Source: Candidatus Electrothrix rattekaaiensis
GTDB lineage: Bacteria > Desulfobacterota > Desulfobulbia > Desulfobulbales > Desulfobulbaceae
DNA length: 64,000 nucleotides
Reading direction: 5' to 3'
Assembly: GCA_032595675.1 (NCBI GenBank)
Contig: JAVQMD010000002.1
Span: 930,001 to 994,000, forward strand
The notes beneath the pieces were generated by a model. The model searched no databases and was not told the DNA's origin. It saw only the letters and a program-made list of their open reading frames with translations. Within the stretch, counting starts at the first letter, position 1; the number at the start of each line of letters is the position of its first letter. This document shows, one piece after another, positions 16,153-25,246 of this stretch. A program made the position numbers and the translations under genes.

Positions 16153-17532
16153 GTGAAGAAGAAAACGTTCCACAGATTTTTCTTGACCATACTGTCAACA
16201 GGTGTTTTTTTTGCCGCTTTTTTTGCAGTTGTCCCGGATTGCTTACAGCCGTCCGGGACGCTGCGCGATATCCGGCAGCAGCAGAAGCTCCGGGTCATTA
16301 TGACCAATAATGCCAATGTATACTACCGCTACCGGGAAGAGTACATGGGCTTTGAGTATGATCTGGTACGGGCGTTTGCCGAGTACCTCGGAGTTGACTT
16401 GGAAATCATGACACCGGAATGGGATACGATGTTTCAGCTTCTTGATGCTGGCAAGGCGGATCTTGTTGCGGCGGGCCTGACAGTCACCCCGTCGCGGGAG
16501 GCTCTGGCTGATTTTTCTGACGGACATCTGGAAGTACAGCAGCAGGTCATTGTGCATAAAAGTAATGATACTCTCCAGGAGCTTGCCGATCTGGAAGGGA
16601 AAATAATCCATCTCCGTGCAGGAACCTCCTATGCGGAGCGGATTCGTGAATTTAGGGAGGACGGATATGCTTTACAGACTGTCCTGCATAGAAATTTACC
16701 GACAGAGGAATTGATCCGTCAGGTTGCGATCGGAGAAATTGAGGCGACTGTTGCGGATTCAAATATCGCCCTCTTGAATCAACGTTATTATCCTGACATG
16801 CGCATTTCCTTTCCTATAGAAGAAGTGCAGACAGTGGCTTGGGCTGTGCGGACCGGAGAAACGGAACTGCTCAATCAGATCAATACGTTTTTTGAACTGA
16901 TCAAGGAAAATGGCGTGTTCGGCAGAATCTATGAACGATATTATCGCGATGTGAGTATCTTTGACTATGTGGATCTGAAGAAATTTCATAAACGCCTGAA
17001 AACCCGTCTCCCGAAATACAAACATATTATCCGCAAGGAAACGAAAAAATACGGTTTTGACTGGCGCATGATTGTTGCGGTCATGTATCAGGAATCCCAT
17101 TTTGATCCACGAGCGAGAAGTCATACCGGGGTGCGCGGACTCATGCAGGTCACCAAGGCGACAGCGCGTGAAATGGGGATCAGGAACCGGCTTGATCCGG
17201 CCCAGAGTATCCGGGCCGGTGTGGGATATCTTGCCAAACTCTATGCCCGTTTTGCCGATATAAAGGATGCAGATGAACGCCTGCTTTTTGCCTTGGCCAG
17301 CTATAATATCGGGTACGGTCATGTCCGGGATGCCCAGAAGATATGTCGGCGCAAGGGCTGGAATCACAGGCGTTGGGCTGCAATGGAAAAGGCTCTGCCT
17401 CTGCTCCGGCTGAAACGATATTACAAGGATACGGAATACGGTTATGCCAGAGGGACAGAGCCGGTTCGTTACATCAGGCGTATTCTGCTCTATTTTGATA
17501 TTATCAAACAGAAAAGCAGGGAAAAGGGATAA
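16153..17532 (+). CDS. MltF-like membrane-bound lytic transglycosylase
   Basis: 459 residues starting at GTG. A membrane anchor or signal (about residues 7-28) is followed by a periplasmic solute-binding domain of the amino-acid transporter type (about 45-265). An SLT goltransglycosylase domain follows (about 285-440), with the catalytic glutamate at residue 314 in QESHFDP and the later GLMQVT and NIGYGHV motifs. This is the domain order of MltF, which cleaves the MurNAc-GlcNAc bond of peptidoglycan and forms 1,6-anhydroMurNAc. The SBP domain probably regulates the enzyme by binding a muropeptide. Confidence 0.9.
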   Translation: MKKKTFHRFFLTILSTGVFFAAFFAVVPDCLQPSGTLRDIRQQQKLRVIMTNNANVYYRYREEYMGFEYDLVRAFAEYLGVDLEIMTPEWDTMFQLLDAGKADLVAAGLTVTPSREALADFSDGHLEVQQQVIVHKSNDTLQELADLEGKIIHLRAGTSYAERIREFREDGYALQTVLHRNLPTEELIRQVAIGEIEATVADSNIALLNQRYYPDMRISFPIEEVQTVAWAVRTGETELLNQINTFFELIKENGVFGRIYERYYRDVSIFDYVDLKKFHKRLKTRLPKYKHIIRKETKKYGFDWRMIVAVMYQESHFDPRARSHTGVRGLMQVTKATAREMGIRNRLDPAQSIRAGVGYLAKLYARFADIKDADERLLFALASYNIGYGHVRDAQKICRRKGWNHRRWAAMEKALPLLRLKRYYKDTEYGYARGTEPVRYIRRILLYFDIIKQKSREKG

Positions 17533-17575
17533 CGTTGCTTGAAATCGCTGCTTGAAACATCTTGGCTGTTTTAAG

Positions 17576-17613
17576 CTGTATTCTAAAATGGCCTTGACTG
17601 TTTTAGAATGCAG
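17576..17613. promoter_or_regulatory. Inverted repeat ahead of the DUF4143 ATPase gene
   Basis: CTGTATTCTAAAA (17576-17588) and TTTTAGAATGCAG (17601-17613) pair over 13 bp with one mismatch around a 12-nt spacer, ending 14 bp before the start codon. The position suits an operator that blocks the ribosome site or promoter, or an RNA hairpin controlling translation. Confidence 0.5.
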
Positions 17614-17627
17614 TATAAAATAGCCGT

Positions 17628-18767
17628 ATGCGATATATTGAACCGTACATCAGACAGGATCTTGCCAAGAAGATGGTTTTTGTCGGCGGCCCGCGCCAGG
17701 TCGGCAAAACTACGCTGGCCCAGTACATTCTTGCCCGGACAACAGGGCGGTATTTTAACTGGGATTATGATGTTGACCGGCAGGCCGTGCTTAACAGACA
17801 GTGGTCGGATGATGCTCCTCTGCTTGTCTTTGATGAGCTGCATAAATTTCCCCGCTGGAAAAACTGGCTCAAAGGAATCTATGACGTGGAAGGCGACAGG
17901 CACTCTATTCTCGTCACCGGTTCAGCCCGCCTTGACATCTATCGACGCGGCGGGGACTCCATGCTGGGACGATATCATTACTGGCGGCTGCATCCCTACA
18001 CGATTGACGAGCTTCCCGACGGTGTGGAAAAGAAAGAGGGTTTTGAGCGTCTTATGCAGTTGGGAGGGTTCCCTGAACCTTTTCTTGAAAATGATGCGCG
18101 AACTGCCCGACGTTGGCAGCGGGAGCGACTGAACAGAGTGTTGCAGGAAGATATTCGGGATTTGGAACCTGTGCGCGACATAGGTAATCTGGTTCTGCTG
18201 CTCGACCTGCTCCGCACCCGCGTGGGCGGTCTGCTGGTACTGTCGAATCTGGCGCAGGATCTTCAGGTGGCCCCGCAAAGCGTCAAGGCGTGGTTGTCGG
18301 TTTTTGAACGAATGTACCTGTTGTTCACTGTTCGTCCCTATACCCGTTCCCTGCCCCGAGCTGTGCAGAAACCGCCCAAGGTCTACTTCTTTGACAATCA
18401 GGATGTTTCGGGGGATGCAGGTGCTCGTTTTGAGAATCTGGTGGCGACGCATCTTCTCAAGCGATTGCATTTTGAGGAGGATTATGATGGTCGTATCTGT
18501 CAGCTCCACTACATTCGTGATAAAGAAGGGCGGGAGGTTGACTTTGCTATTGTGCGGGACAATGTCTTGGAAGAGCTGATTGAAGTGAAATACAACGATA
18601 CCTCTGTTTCCCGTCATCTTAAATACTATGTTGATAAGCTCAGGCCAGCCAGAGCAACGCAGTTGGTGGCAACTTTGGATACGCCCTTTGATCAGGACGG
18701 TATCCGGGTGACCGGTCCGCTGGATTACTTCGCAAATCCGCCTTGGGCCGAGGCGCTGACAAGCTGA
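17628..18767 (+). CDS. AAA ATPase with DUF4143 domain
   Basis: 379 residues. The Walker A GGPRQVGKTT lies at about residues 20-29 and the Walker B LLVFDELHKF near 66, followed by the sensor region VTGSARLD. A helical linker and the C-terminal DUF4143 domain follow, with a nuclease-like core: FENLVATHLL, EVDFAIV and EELIEVKY (E, D and ExK residues placed as in PD-(D/E)xK folds). Family members are common in genomes rich in mobile DNA; the function is unproven. The next gene follows after 16 bp and the two may form a unit. Confidence 0.82.
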   Translation: MRYIEPYIRQDLAKKMVFVGGPRQVGKTTLAQYILARTTGRYFNWDYDVDRQAVLNRQWSDDAPLLVFDELHKFPRWKNWLKGIYDVEGDRHSILVTGSARLDIYRRGGDSMLGRYHYWRLHPYTIDELPDGVEKKEGFERLMQLGGFPEPFLENDARTARRWQRERLNRVLQEDIRDLEPVRDIGNLVLLLDLLRTRVGGLLVLSNLAQDLQVAPQSVKAWLSVFERMYLLFTVRPYTRSLPRAVQKPPKVYFFDNQDVSGDAGARFENLVATHLLKRLHFEEDYDGRICQLHYIRDKEGREVDFAIVRDNVLEELIEVKYNDTSVSRHLKYYVDKLRPARATQLVATLDTPFDQDGIRVTGPLDYFANPPWAEALTS

Positions 18768-18783
18768 CAACAGAGGAGCTGCT

Positions 18784-19350
18784 ATGAATCGCAATATTCC
18801 CGACCACCATTTGGTCTACGGCACCCTCAAAGATTACCTGACCGGCGAAGAATTACCGGACACGGATGATGAACAACTCCGGCAAGAGCTGGCGCGGATG
18901 ATGGTGGAGGAAAAGGGCTTTGCCAAGGAGGAGTTGGAACCTCGCTTGAGCATTGAGACCCTGTTTAACCACATTTTTGTCCGCTCAATCATTGACCTGA
19001 CCGTGTCCTGCAACGGACAGCGTCTCTTTGTGCTTCGCTACGGCCCCGGCTCTCTCGTGACTCGTGAAAAATCGGCCTTGGCAGCGGCACGGGTGCTGGA
19101 TAGTGCTTACTGTATTCCTCTGGCGGTGGTGACTAACAGTCGTGATGCTGAGCTGCTCGAAAGTCAAAGCGGCAAGGTGTTGGGTACCGGCCTAGAGGCG
19201 ATCCCTGATAGGACACGGGCTGAAAAACTGATGAAGGAATATCCTGCCATTCCTCCCCTGACCGGAGCAGCACGAGAGCGCAATCTGCGGGTGCTTAATG
19301 CCTTTGATCTGGAGGTCTGCTGTAGGAATTATGCGCTGGGATTGTTTTGA
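18784..19350 (+). CDS. HsdR N-terminal-like nuclease-fold protein
   Basis: 188 residues with resemblance to the stand-alone HsdR-N-type domain found in Desulfobacterota. An N-terminal helical part (HHLVYGTLKDYLTGEE) precedes a core with IIDLTVSCNGQRLFVLRYGPGS, in which D then xxxY/G replaces the classic DxxxExK. The E-x-K motif is not clear, so nuclease activity is uncertain. An AGAGGAG ribosome binding site precedes the ATG. It follows the DUF4143 gene closely. Confidence 0.6.
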   Translation: MNRNIPDHHLVYGTLKDYLTGEELPDTDDEQLRQELARMMVEEKGFAKEELEPRLSIETLFNHIFVRSIIDLTVSCNGQRLFVLRYGPGSLVTREKSALAAARVLDSAYCIPLAVVTNSRDAELLESQSGKVLGTGLEAIPDRTRAEKLMKEYPAIPPLTGAARERNLRVLNAFDLEVCCRNYALGLF

Positions 19351-19395
19351 GAGAGAGTTCTTTTTTACGTCGAGGTGCGGAGATCAGTGGTCAAA

Positions 19396-19932
19396 TCAGT
19401 CGTCAAGTGTCTCTCGGCAGGCCGTGCTGAGTCTGCTTTGATTTTGTCCGCAATGCTTGGCTTGAAATAGGCGTATTTCAGCAAGGTTCATTATTGTTTT
19501 GATTGATGATCCAGGTACGGGCCAGAGGCTATGCCCCCCTATGCTGATCGTCACGACTTGGGCTACATCGGATTGCGCATGGGGAATGGCAAGGACGCGC
19601 ACCTCAGTGAGTATTCGATCAGTAATGATGAGTGTTTCATGGGCTTCAGTGTAGGGGAGCAGGATGGCGAATTGATCCCCCTCGTATCGAGCTGCCAGAT
19701 CTGTCGGGCGGCGGAGTGTCGTTTGGAGGCACTCAGCAATCTGCCCGAGGCAGGTATCACCCGCAGAACGACCATAGTGCTCATTGAATGGTTTAAAATA
19801 ATCAACATCGCAGAGCAGGAGAGAGAGCGGGTTTCCTGTTTTTTGCGCATTGAGCCAAGCTCTTTTGAGTTGCCTATCAAAATGACGCCGATTGGCGATG
19901 CCTGTTAAGCTGTCCTGATACTCCGATTTCAC
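19396..19932 (-). CDS. GGDEF-domain protein with degenerate active site
   Basis: 178 residues, only a GGDEF domain, starting at a GTG a few residues before the conserved DSLTGIANRRHFD. The active-site loop reads EGDQF instead of GGDEF/GGEEF. The inhibitory I-site RxxD (RPTD) sits exactly five residues before it and is intact. The substrate-coordinating CDVDYFKPFN segment is also present. It is probably unable, or poorly able, to make c-di-GMP, but may bind it. The absence of a sensor domain and the weak start suggest a 5'-truncated gene. Confidence 0.75.
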   Translation of the reverse strand: MKSEYQDSLTGIANRRHFDRQLKRAWLNAQKTGNPLSLLLCDVDYFKPFNEHYGRSAGDTCLGQIAECLQTTLRRPTDLAARYEGDQFAILLPYTEAHETLIITDRILTEVRVLAIPHAQSDVAQVVTISIGGHSLWPVPGSSIKTIMNLAEIRLFQAKHCGQNQSRLSTACRETLDD

Positions 19933-19949
19933 GTATAATATATCCTCAG

Positions 19950-20195
19950 TTACTCTACGTTTTGTTCTGTGTCAAACCCTAAGATGCTTTGTCCATTCTC
20001 CGGGTTTTGCACAGCATACTGAAACCATTTTCCTTCCAACTCCCGGATGGCTCTGTTCAGGTTTCCGGTTGCTGCGCATTGTTCTCTATGAAACTGCGGG
20101 TGGACATAGCGTCTTGCCAGTAAGGGCTCCAGTTCACTAAAGTGTGCTCCATGGAAATACTTGATCAGAACTTCTGTGCTTGCCTCTGCTGCCAA
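19950..20195 (-). CDS. Small unrecognised protein or gene remnant
   Basis: About 81 residues from a TTG; the frame is open a few codons further upstream to an in-frame stop. The sequence reads AAEASTEVLIKYFHGAHFSE, then LEPLLARRYVHPQFHREQC. It looks like the inner part of a larger helical protein rather than a natural start. It lies between the restriction endonuclease and the GGDEF gene on the same strand. I cannot name a family. Confidence 0.35.
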   Translation of the reverse strand: MAAEASTEVLIKYFHGAHFSELEPLLARRYVHPQFHREQCAATGNLNRAIRELEGKWFQYAVQNPENGQSILGFDTEQNVE

Positions 20196-20255
20196 AATTA
20201 TACAGAGAGAATGGGCCGTTTTCTATTTCAAAGTACTAGCGGGTGAGCACCATCC

Positions 20256-20999
20256 TTATTCGTTAACCCTCACTGCTTCGGCGGCAACATGTCCTGCTAA
20301 CGAGCTGACAAATGTCCTCATGCCGGTCATTATTGATAACTCGGAAAAAGATCCGCTTTCGATGGCAGTACGAGGGGAAGCGATAAGGGTTGCGTTTGTA
20401 TACAGTTGTTCCTTCATCATCTTCTGACATAAGAGATCATATCTTTGAAGATACGATGCCCCCTTGAATTCTTCAAAAAGAGGAAAGTGTGGCGATGTAT
20501 CGCGAATCGGAGAACGTGATTTTTCGGCATCTTCAACCAGCATCAGCCAACCGACAAAAGGGCGGGGCTGGTTGCCAAAAGCTCCTTCCCGATATGCCGT
20601 CCATAAATCGAGAGCTGTACCGATAGCTTCTTCTGTTCTGTTGTTGAAATTATTTCCGAATGAAGGACCGACCTGACTTTTAAGTTCAATAGCGGCGATT
20701 AATTCTCCCCTGTGTGTCACCAACAAATCCCACAGTTTTGTCGGGCGGAAGAAACCCGGCAATGTCAGGACTGAGCGTTTTTGATGTATCTCTACATTGT
20801 TCAGCCCATTTTCATGGATAATGTCAATGAACAGTTCAGTAAAGCCGTCCATGTTCTTTCCGGCTGTTACGCCTGATCGTTCCCCTTGATCTGATTTTCC
20901 CGATTTTTTTTGCTGTTGTTGAGCAGCAGAGCGATTCGCCCAGAAAGATTGCACAGCATTCTTTGTTTTTATTTTGTAATTTGAGAGGGTAAGCACCAC
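20256..20999 (-). CDS. PaeR7I/XhoI-family type II restriction endonuclease
   Basis: 247 residues starting at GTG (20999 or 20996). Recognised from the family-specific segments [35 protein letters not shown] and the EDAEKSRSP stretch. The PD-(D/E)xK site is D in WDLL and ExK in IELKS. Characterised members cut CTCGAG. The gene begins three bases after the methyltransferase stop, so the two enzymes are translated together. The site looks complete, and an active enzyme is expected. Confidence 0.92.
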   Translation of the reverse strand: MVLTLSNYKIKTKNAVQSFWANRSAAQQQQKKSGKSDQGERSGVTAGKNMDGFTELFIDIIHENGLNNVEIHQKRSVLTLPGFFRPTKLWDLLVTHRGELIAAIELKSQVGPSFGNNFNNRTEEAIGTALDLWTAYREGAFGNQPRPFVGWLMLVEDAEKSRSPIRDTSPHFPLFEEFKGASYLQRYDLLCQKMMKEQLYTNATLIASPRTAIESGSFSELSIMTGMRTFVSSLAGHVAAEAVRVNE

Positions 21000-21002
21000 A
21001 GT

Positions 21003-22739
21003 CTATTCTCCGTTACTGTTGAGGGTGATCCTTTCTTCTTTGCTCAAGCCGTAAAGTTTGAAGGCCGCTTGATTGCAGGAGGCAATATTTCTTGTGGAAC
21101 CGGCTGTAATAAGTTCTTTGCGCATTGAGTTGGAAACATTGTTCCAGCAGGGCAGTCGTATACGTCGAAGATATTGAGCTTGAAAACGAAGATAGCCACC
21201 ACGCATTTTTGTTGAATAGGTTGTGATAAAGAATTTTGCTATATCGGAGAGCAATATTGCTTGAAGTGCCTGTAAATCCCATGAATCGGAAATGATATAA
21301 TATAGATTATGGTGAGGGTATAATTTGCCGGATTCAAAGACGATATGGGCTTTTCCTTTTATGTCGGGAATTAAAAGTTTAGGAACATATGTCAGAGAGG
21401 GGGTGATGCGATCAATAGTACGATACCAGTTTGCCGGGGATTTCTTTGCGCAATGCCGGTTGGCTATGGTCGTTTTATGCTTTTGCAGGTATTTTTTTAA
21501 TCGTGGGTAGGTATTAAGATTAACTAGTTTTCCTGTGTTGTCAAACGGGTTGATTATGCCATCACCTTGCCAGATAACCTGACCGGTTTTAATGTCCTTC
21601 GTCCTTACCAAAGGAAGTTTCCTGTCTTGTTCTACATCAAGGGCTTCATAGTTGCCTATGAAAATTTTATCCGCTCCTGTTGCGACCCCGATGCCGACCT
21701 TGCAACCCGCTTCTTCAATGGTAGGGAATTCGAGTTCAAGGCGTTGTAATAACGATTGTGTTTGACCTGTTGGGTCCAGGAGCCAAGGTTCGTTATTTTT
21801 AATTGCATTGCTCATTTCCTGTATCGTCGATCCGTTGGGTAAAGTCGGAGCAAGGATCTCGGATGCCAAAGCAGATAATGTTTTTTTTTCTATTTTCGGC
21901 CTTCGAAGAATTTTTGTTAGGCCGTTTCGGTTTCTATCTATTATTGTTATTGCGGGATAGGCACTGACATTGGAAAGAAAAGCATCTGTGTCCACCATAT
22001 CCACATAAGCCCTCAAATGGTAGGTGTCAGATATGAGCTTGCGTAGCGGCCCGCCGTATTTGTTTTTCATCCAACGATCTGCACAAATAAATCCCAGTAC
22101 TCCCGAGGTTCCCAATACAGACAACGCTTTTTCGAAAAAAGGAACATAGAGATCTGCTCGATCATACATTGTCGTGAAACGGTTCCGGTATTCCTTTAAG
22201 AGCGGTGCTGGAATGAGTTCCTGTTTGACGTATGGTGGGTTTCCTGTAACAAAATCGAACTGTTGGCTTGGGATGTCAAGCAGGAAGTCCCCTTGTATCA
22301 GCCAGGTCTGCGCTATTTCAATTGCTTCATTTTGAGGGATGCCGTGATCAGTCAATCTGCTCACTACGGATCCTTTTGTTTGAGCAAAGCTTTGCCGGTG
22401 CAACTCTACGGCAAGAAGAGCGTTTTTCAGCTCGTTGCTGTCCCTTGATTTTGAATACCGTTTCCATGAGGTAAGTATCCGGTCAATTATTGGAAGCAAG
22501 AAATCTCCGTTTCCGAAGGAAGGCTCCATGATGCGTTTTTGAAAAAGAGGTTTATCCGGTTTGAATTCAATAAGATCTAGTATAAAGGCAACAACTTCAG
22601 GGCGCGTATATACCGCTCCGCGAATCTCTCGATTATTACTGAGTGCAAGCTCTTCAATCGCGTTTTTTGCCTCTTGAGAGACGAGCGGGCCTTCCGGATA
22701 GACAAGCTCAAATAATGTCGATTGAACTAAACCGGACAT
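21003..22739 (-). CDS. Type II N6-adenine DNA methyltransferase (PaeR7I/XhoI type)
   Basis: 578 residues with the SAM-binding motif [12 protein letters not shown] and the catalytic motif IV as [10 protein letters not shown], which marks an N6-adenine methyltransferase of gamma type. The C-terminal half is the target-recognition region. It should protect CTCGAG sites from the endonuclease encoded immediately downstream. No control (C) protein gene is seen. The order methylase first is favourable for establishment after transfer. Confidence 0.92.
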   Translation of the reverse strand: MSGLVQSTLFELVYPEGPLVSQEAKNAIEELALSNNREIRGAVYTRPEVVAFILDLIEFKPDKPLFQKRIMEPSFGNGDFLLPIIDRILTSWKRYSKSRDSNELKNALLAVELHRQSFAQTKGSVVSRLTDHGIPQNEAIEIAQTWLIQGDFLLDIPSQQFDFVTGNPPYVKQELIPAPLLKEYRNRFTTMYDRADLYVPFFEKALSVLGTSGVLGFICADRWMKNKYGGPLRKLISDTYHLRAYVDMVDTDAFLSNVSAYPAITIIDRNRNGLTKILRRPKIEKKTLSALASEILAPTLPNGSTIQEMSNAIKNNEPWLLDPTGQTQSLLQRLELEFPTIEEAGCKVGIGVATGADKIFIGNYEALDVEQDRKLPLVRTKDIKTGQVIWQGDGIINPFDNTGKLVNLNTYPRLKKYLQKHKTTIANRHCAKKSPANWYRTIDRITPSLTYVPKLLIPDIKGKAHIVFESGKLYPHHNLYYIISDSWDLQALQAILLSDIAKFFITTYSTKMRGGYLRFQAQYLRRIRLPCWNNVSNSMRKELITAGSTRNIASCNQAAFKLYGLSKEERITLNSNGE

Positions 22740-22885
22740 TGGTTTTTATTCTCGTATTTATTCTCCGTTTTCACTGTGTCGTCTCTCCTGTGCAATAAGT
22801 AATGAGCTGTTTTTGTAATGTTTCTTCCGCCGTCGGTACCGCAACAGAGCGCACCGGTGGCGGAAGTATCCGCTCTTTCCTGCCG

Positions 22886-23404
22886 TTACTTCTTGAGCTT
22901 TGAAAAATAATAGCTCGGCGTGATGAGACGAAACATATTGGCAATATGCTGAGACTGTTCCGCCTTTTCATTGCTCTCTTGTTTCATTGCCGTCAGATCC
23001 CCGTCAAAAATCCCGGAAAAATACTTTTTGGCCGCCTTGGTTTTTTCTTCTTCGGTTTTGAACTGTCGGCGAATTTTGAACAGCTCTTTGTCATCCAGCC
23101 AGTAGCCGTTACATTTCGGGCATTGATCAACTTCGACTTCTCGTTTGACGCTGTGGAAATGGCGCATCATGACAACATCCCGGCATTTCGGACAATGAAG
23201 CCTTTGCGACGTATCTGTCTTTCTCTGTGATTCTTTGCCGAGTATGTCGAGGAGATGTTCCTCTGTAAACTCATGCGGCTCATCCATTTTTTGCAGCTCA
23301 AAGCGATCAAACCAGATCCCACCGCAGCCGTCTTTGCAGACATCCAATTGGATGTTTTCAATGGTTACTTGAGTGAGTGTGTTGTTGCATACAGGACAAT
23401 TCAT
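22886..23404 (-). CDS. TFIIB-type zinc-ribbon protein
   Basis: 172 residues from the ATG at 23404, preceded by CAGGAG. Two zinc-ribbon modules are visible: CPVC with CKDGCGGIWFDRFEL, and CPKC with CPKCNGYWLDDKEL. These are typical of zf-TFIIB (PF13453) proteins. The C-terminal third is charged and helical (KTEEEKTKAAKKYFSG). The role of the family is not known; nucleic-acid or protein binding is likely. The 296 bp between this gene and the divergent thrC hold no gene. Confidence 0.82.
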   Translation of the reverse strand: MNCPVCNNTLTQVTIENIQLDVCKDGCGGIWFDRFELQKMDEPHEFTEEHLLDILGKESQRKTDTSQRLHCPKCRDVVMMRHFHSVKREVEVDQCPKCNGYWLDDKELFKIRRQFKTEEEKTKAAKKYFSGIFDGDLTAMKQESNEKAEQSQHIANMFRLITPSYYFSKLKK

Positions 23405-23700
23405 GGGGGCTCCTGAGTTAAGGTTGAAGGGCAAAAGAGGTAATGCTCCGTAATCATAGCATAGAGGCGGGCAGGCGGCGATCTTTTTTGTCCTTTCCCC
23501 CTTATTGCCCTATCCGGAAGGGGTTTTGCGTTGAGAATAATATTTGACATCCATTGGATACACTGTAGAATTCCTCCTGCATCAGCAGGATGCTTTCTGT
23601 TGTCCTGTTTTTTCGATATGCATATTTTTGACGTACAACGCCTATACAAGCGGCGTGAACAGCCGCAGCAGATACCCATTTTTTTATTCATTTGATAGTT

Positions 23701-25095
23701 ATGAAATATATAAGCACTAGGGGCGGGATAGAACCCATTGCATTTGATCAGGCAGTTATGATGGGCCTTGCGAGAGACGGGGGCTTGCTGCTCCCGGAAA
23801 TCTTGCCTTCCGTGTCGGCACAGAAGCTGGATGCCTGGAAGAATCTTCATTATCAGGGCCTTGCCCTGGAGGTGTTGGATCTGTTCTCCGGCGATATGCC
23901 GCGCCTGGACCTGGACGATCTGGTTGAGCGGTCTTATAGTACTTTCCGGCATCCTCAGATCACGCCGGTGCGCAAGACCGGTGATCTCTATATCATGGAG
24001 CTTTTTCACGGCCCGACCTTGGCCTTTAAAGACGTGGCCTTGCAGCTGCTCGGCAACCTGTTTGAGTACGAGCTGAAAAAGAGCGGCGGTTTCATGAATA
24101 TCATCGGAGCTACTTCCGGTGATACCGGCAGTGCAGCGATTTACGGGGTTCGGGGAAAAAAGGGAATCAATATTTTTATCCTCCATCCGCACGGACGCAC
24201 CAGCCCGATTCAGGCTCTCCAAATGACCACGGTCACGGATGCCAATGTCTTTAACCTTGCTGTCAACGGCACGTTTGATGATGCCCAAGCCATAGTTAAA
24301 GAGCTATTCAGTGATTTAGAGTTTAAGGATCAGTATCAGCTAGGTGCGATCAACTCCATCAACTGGGCTCGGGTGCTGGCGCAGGTGGTCTACTATGTCT
24401 TTGCTTTTCTCAAATTGCGCAAACAGGGCTTTGACTCGGTGGATTTTTCCGTGCCTACGGGGAATTTCGGCGATATCTTTGCTGGCTATGTGGCCAAGCA
24501 GCTGTTGCCAGAGGGCTGCATTAACCGCTTGATCCTGGCCACCAATTCCAATGATATTCTGACCCGCTTTGTCAAGAACGGCGATTATTCCATTGCTGGG
24601 GATGTGACCCCGACCTACAGCCCGTCTATGGATATCCAGATTGCTTCCAATTTTGAGCGTTACCTCTATTATCTGCATGGTCAGGACGGCAGCAAGGTCA
24701 AGGCGGATATGGAAACCTTTGCCGCCACCGGTCGCGTGGACCTTTCCGCCTTTGGGGAGCAGGCTACCCGTGATTTTGCCTCGCATTCCGTGTCTGAGGA
24801 AGAGACCATTGCCACGATCCGCCAATACTATCAGGAGCATGACTATCTGCTTGATCCTCATACGGCGGTGGGTGTCCGGGCCGCGCAGGAGCTGAAGCAG
24901 GACCGACCTGTAGTCTGCCTTGCCACGGCTCATCCGGCGAAATTCGGCGAGGCTGTACAAAAGGCCATCGGTCAGGAGGTCGAGTTGCCGCCCGCCTTGG
25001 CCGGGTTGGCAGGGAAGGAGAGTCGCTGCGAGATCCTGGATGCGGATATTGCCTTGATTCGGGAGTATGTGGAGGAGAATGCGCTGGAGGGGTGA
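23701..25095 (+). CDS. thrC: Threonine synthase
   Basis: 464 residues from the ATG at 23701 (MKYISTRGG), the usual start for this family; an earlier TTG adds three residues. The PLP lysine is K110 in PTLAFKDVAL. The phosphate-binding region GATSGDTGSAA and the longer C-terminal part place it in the E. coli/yeast-type class of threonine synthases. It converts O-phospho-L-homoserine to threonine. No other threonine genes lie nearby. There is no clear Shine-Dalgarno sequence at this start. Confidence 0.93.
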   Translation: MKYISTRGGIEPIAFDQAVMMGLARDGGLLLPEILPSVSAQKLDAWKNLHYQGLALEVLDLFSGDMPRLDLDDLVERSYSTFRHPQITPVRKTGDLYIMELFHGPTLAFKDVALQLLGNLFEYELKKSGGFMNIIGATSGDTGSAAIYGVRGKKGINIFILHPHGRTSPIQALQMTTVTDANVFNLAVNGTFDDAQAIVKELFSDLEFKDQYQLGAINSINWARVLAQVVYYVFAFLKLRKQGFDSVDFSVPTGNFGDIFAGYVAKQLLPEGCINRLILATNSNDILTRFVKNGDYSIAGDVTPTYSPSMDIQIASNFERYLYYLHGQDGSKVKADMETFAATGRVDLSAFGEQATRDFASHSVSEEETIATIRQYYQEHDYLLDPHTAVGVRAAQELKQDRPVVCLATAHPAKFGEAVQKAIGQEVELPPALAGLAGKESRCEILDADIALIREYVEENALEG

Positions 25096-25168
25096 GGGAT
25101 GGCTATTCCTTTCACTGACTGAGAAAGATGGGATGACCTAGGCGGGATTAAATTAAAGCGAACAATGC

Positions 25169-25190
25169 GGAGTTGCGCAGGCGTAACTCC
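25169..25190. terminator. Hairpin behind thrC
   Basis: GGAGTTGCGC (25169-25178) pairs with GCGTAACTCC (25181-25190) with one mismatch and only two loop bases by strict pairing, so in practice a 4-6 base loop. A modest T-run follows. Probably the thrC terminator. Confidence 0.45.
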
Positions 25191-25246
25191 TCGTTTCGAC
25201 GACGTACAAACAGGCAGGACGAAGCCGAAAAACAGAGGTTGTTGTT

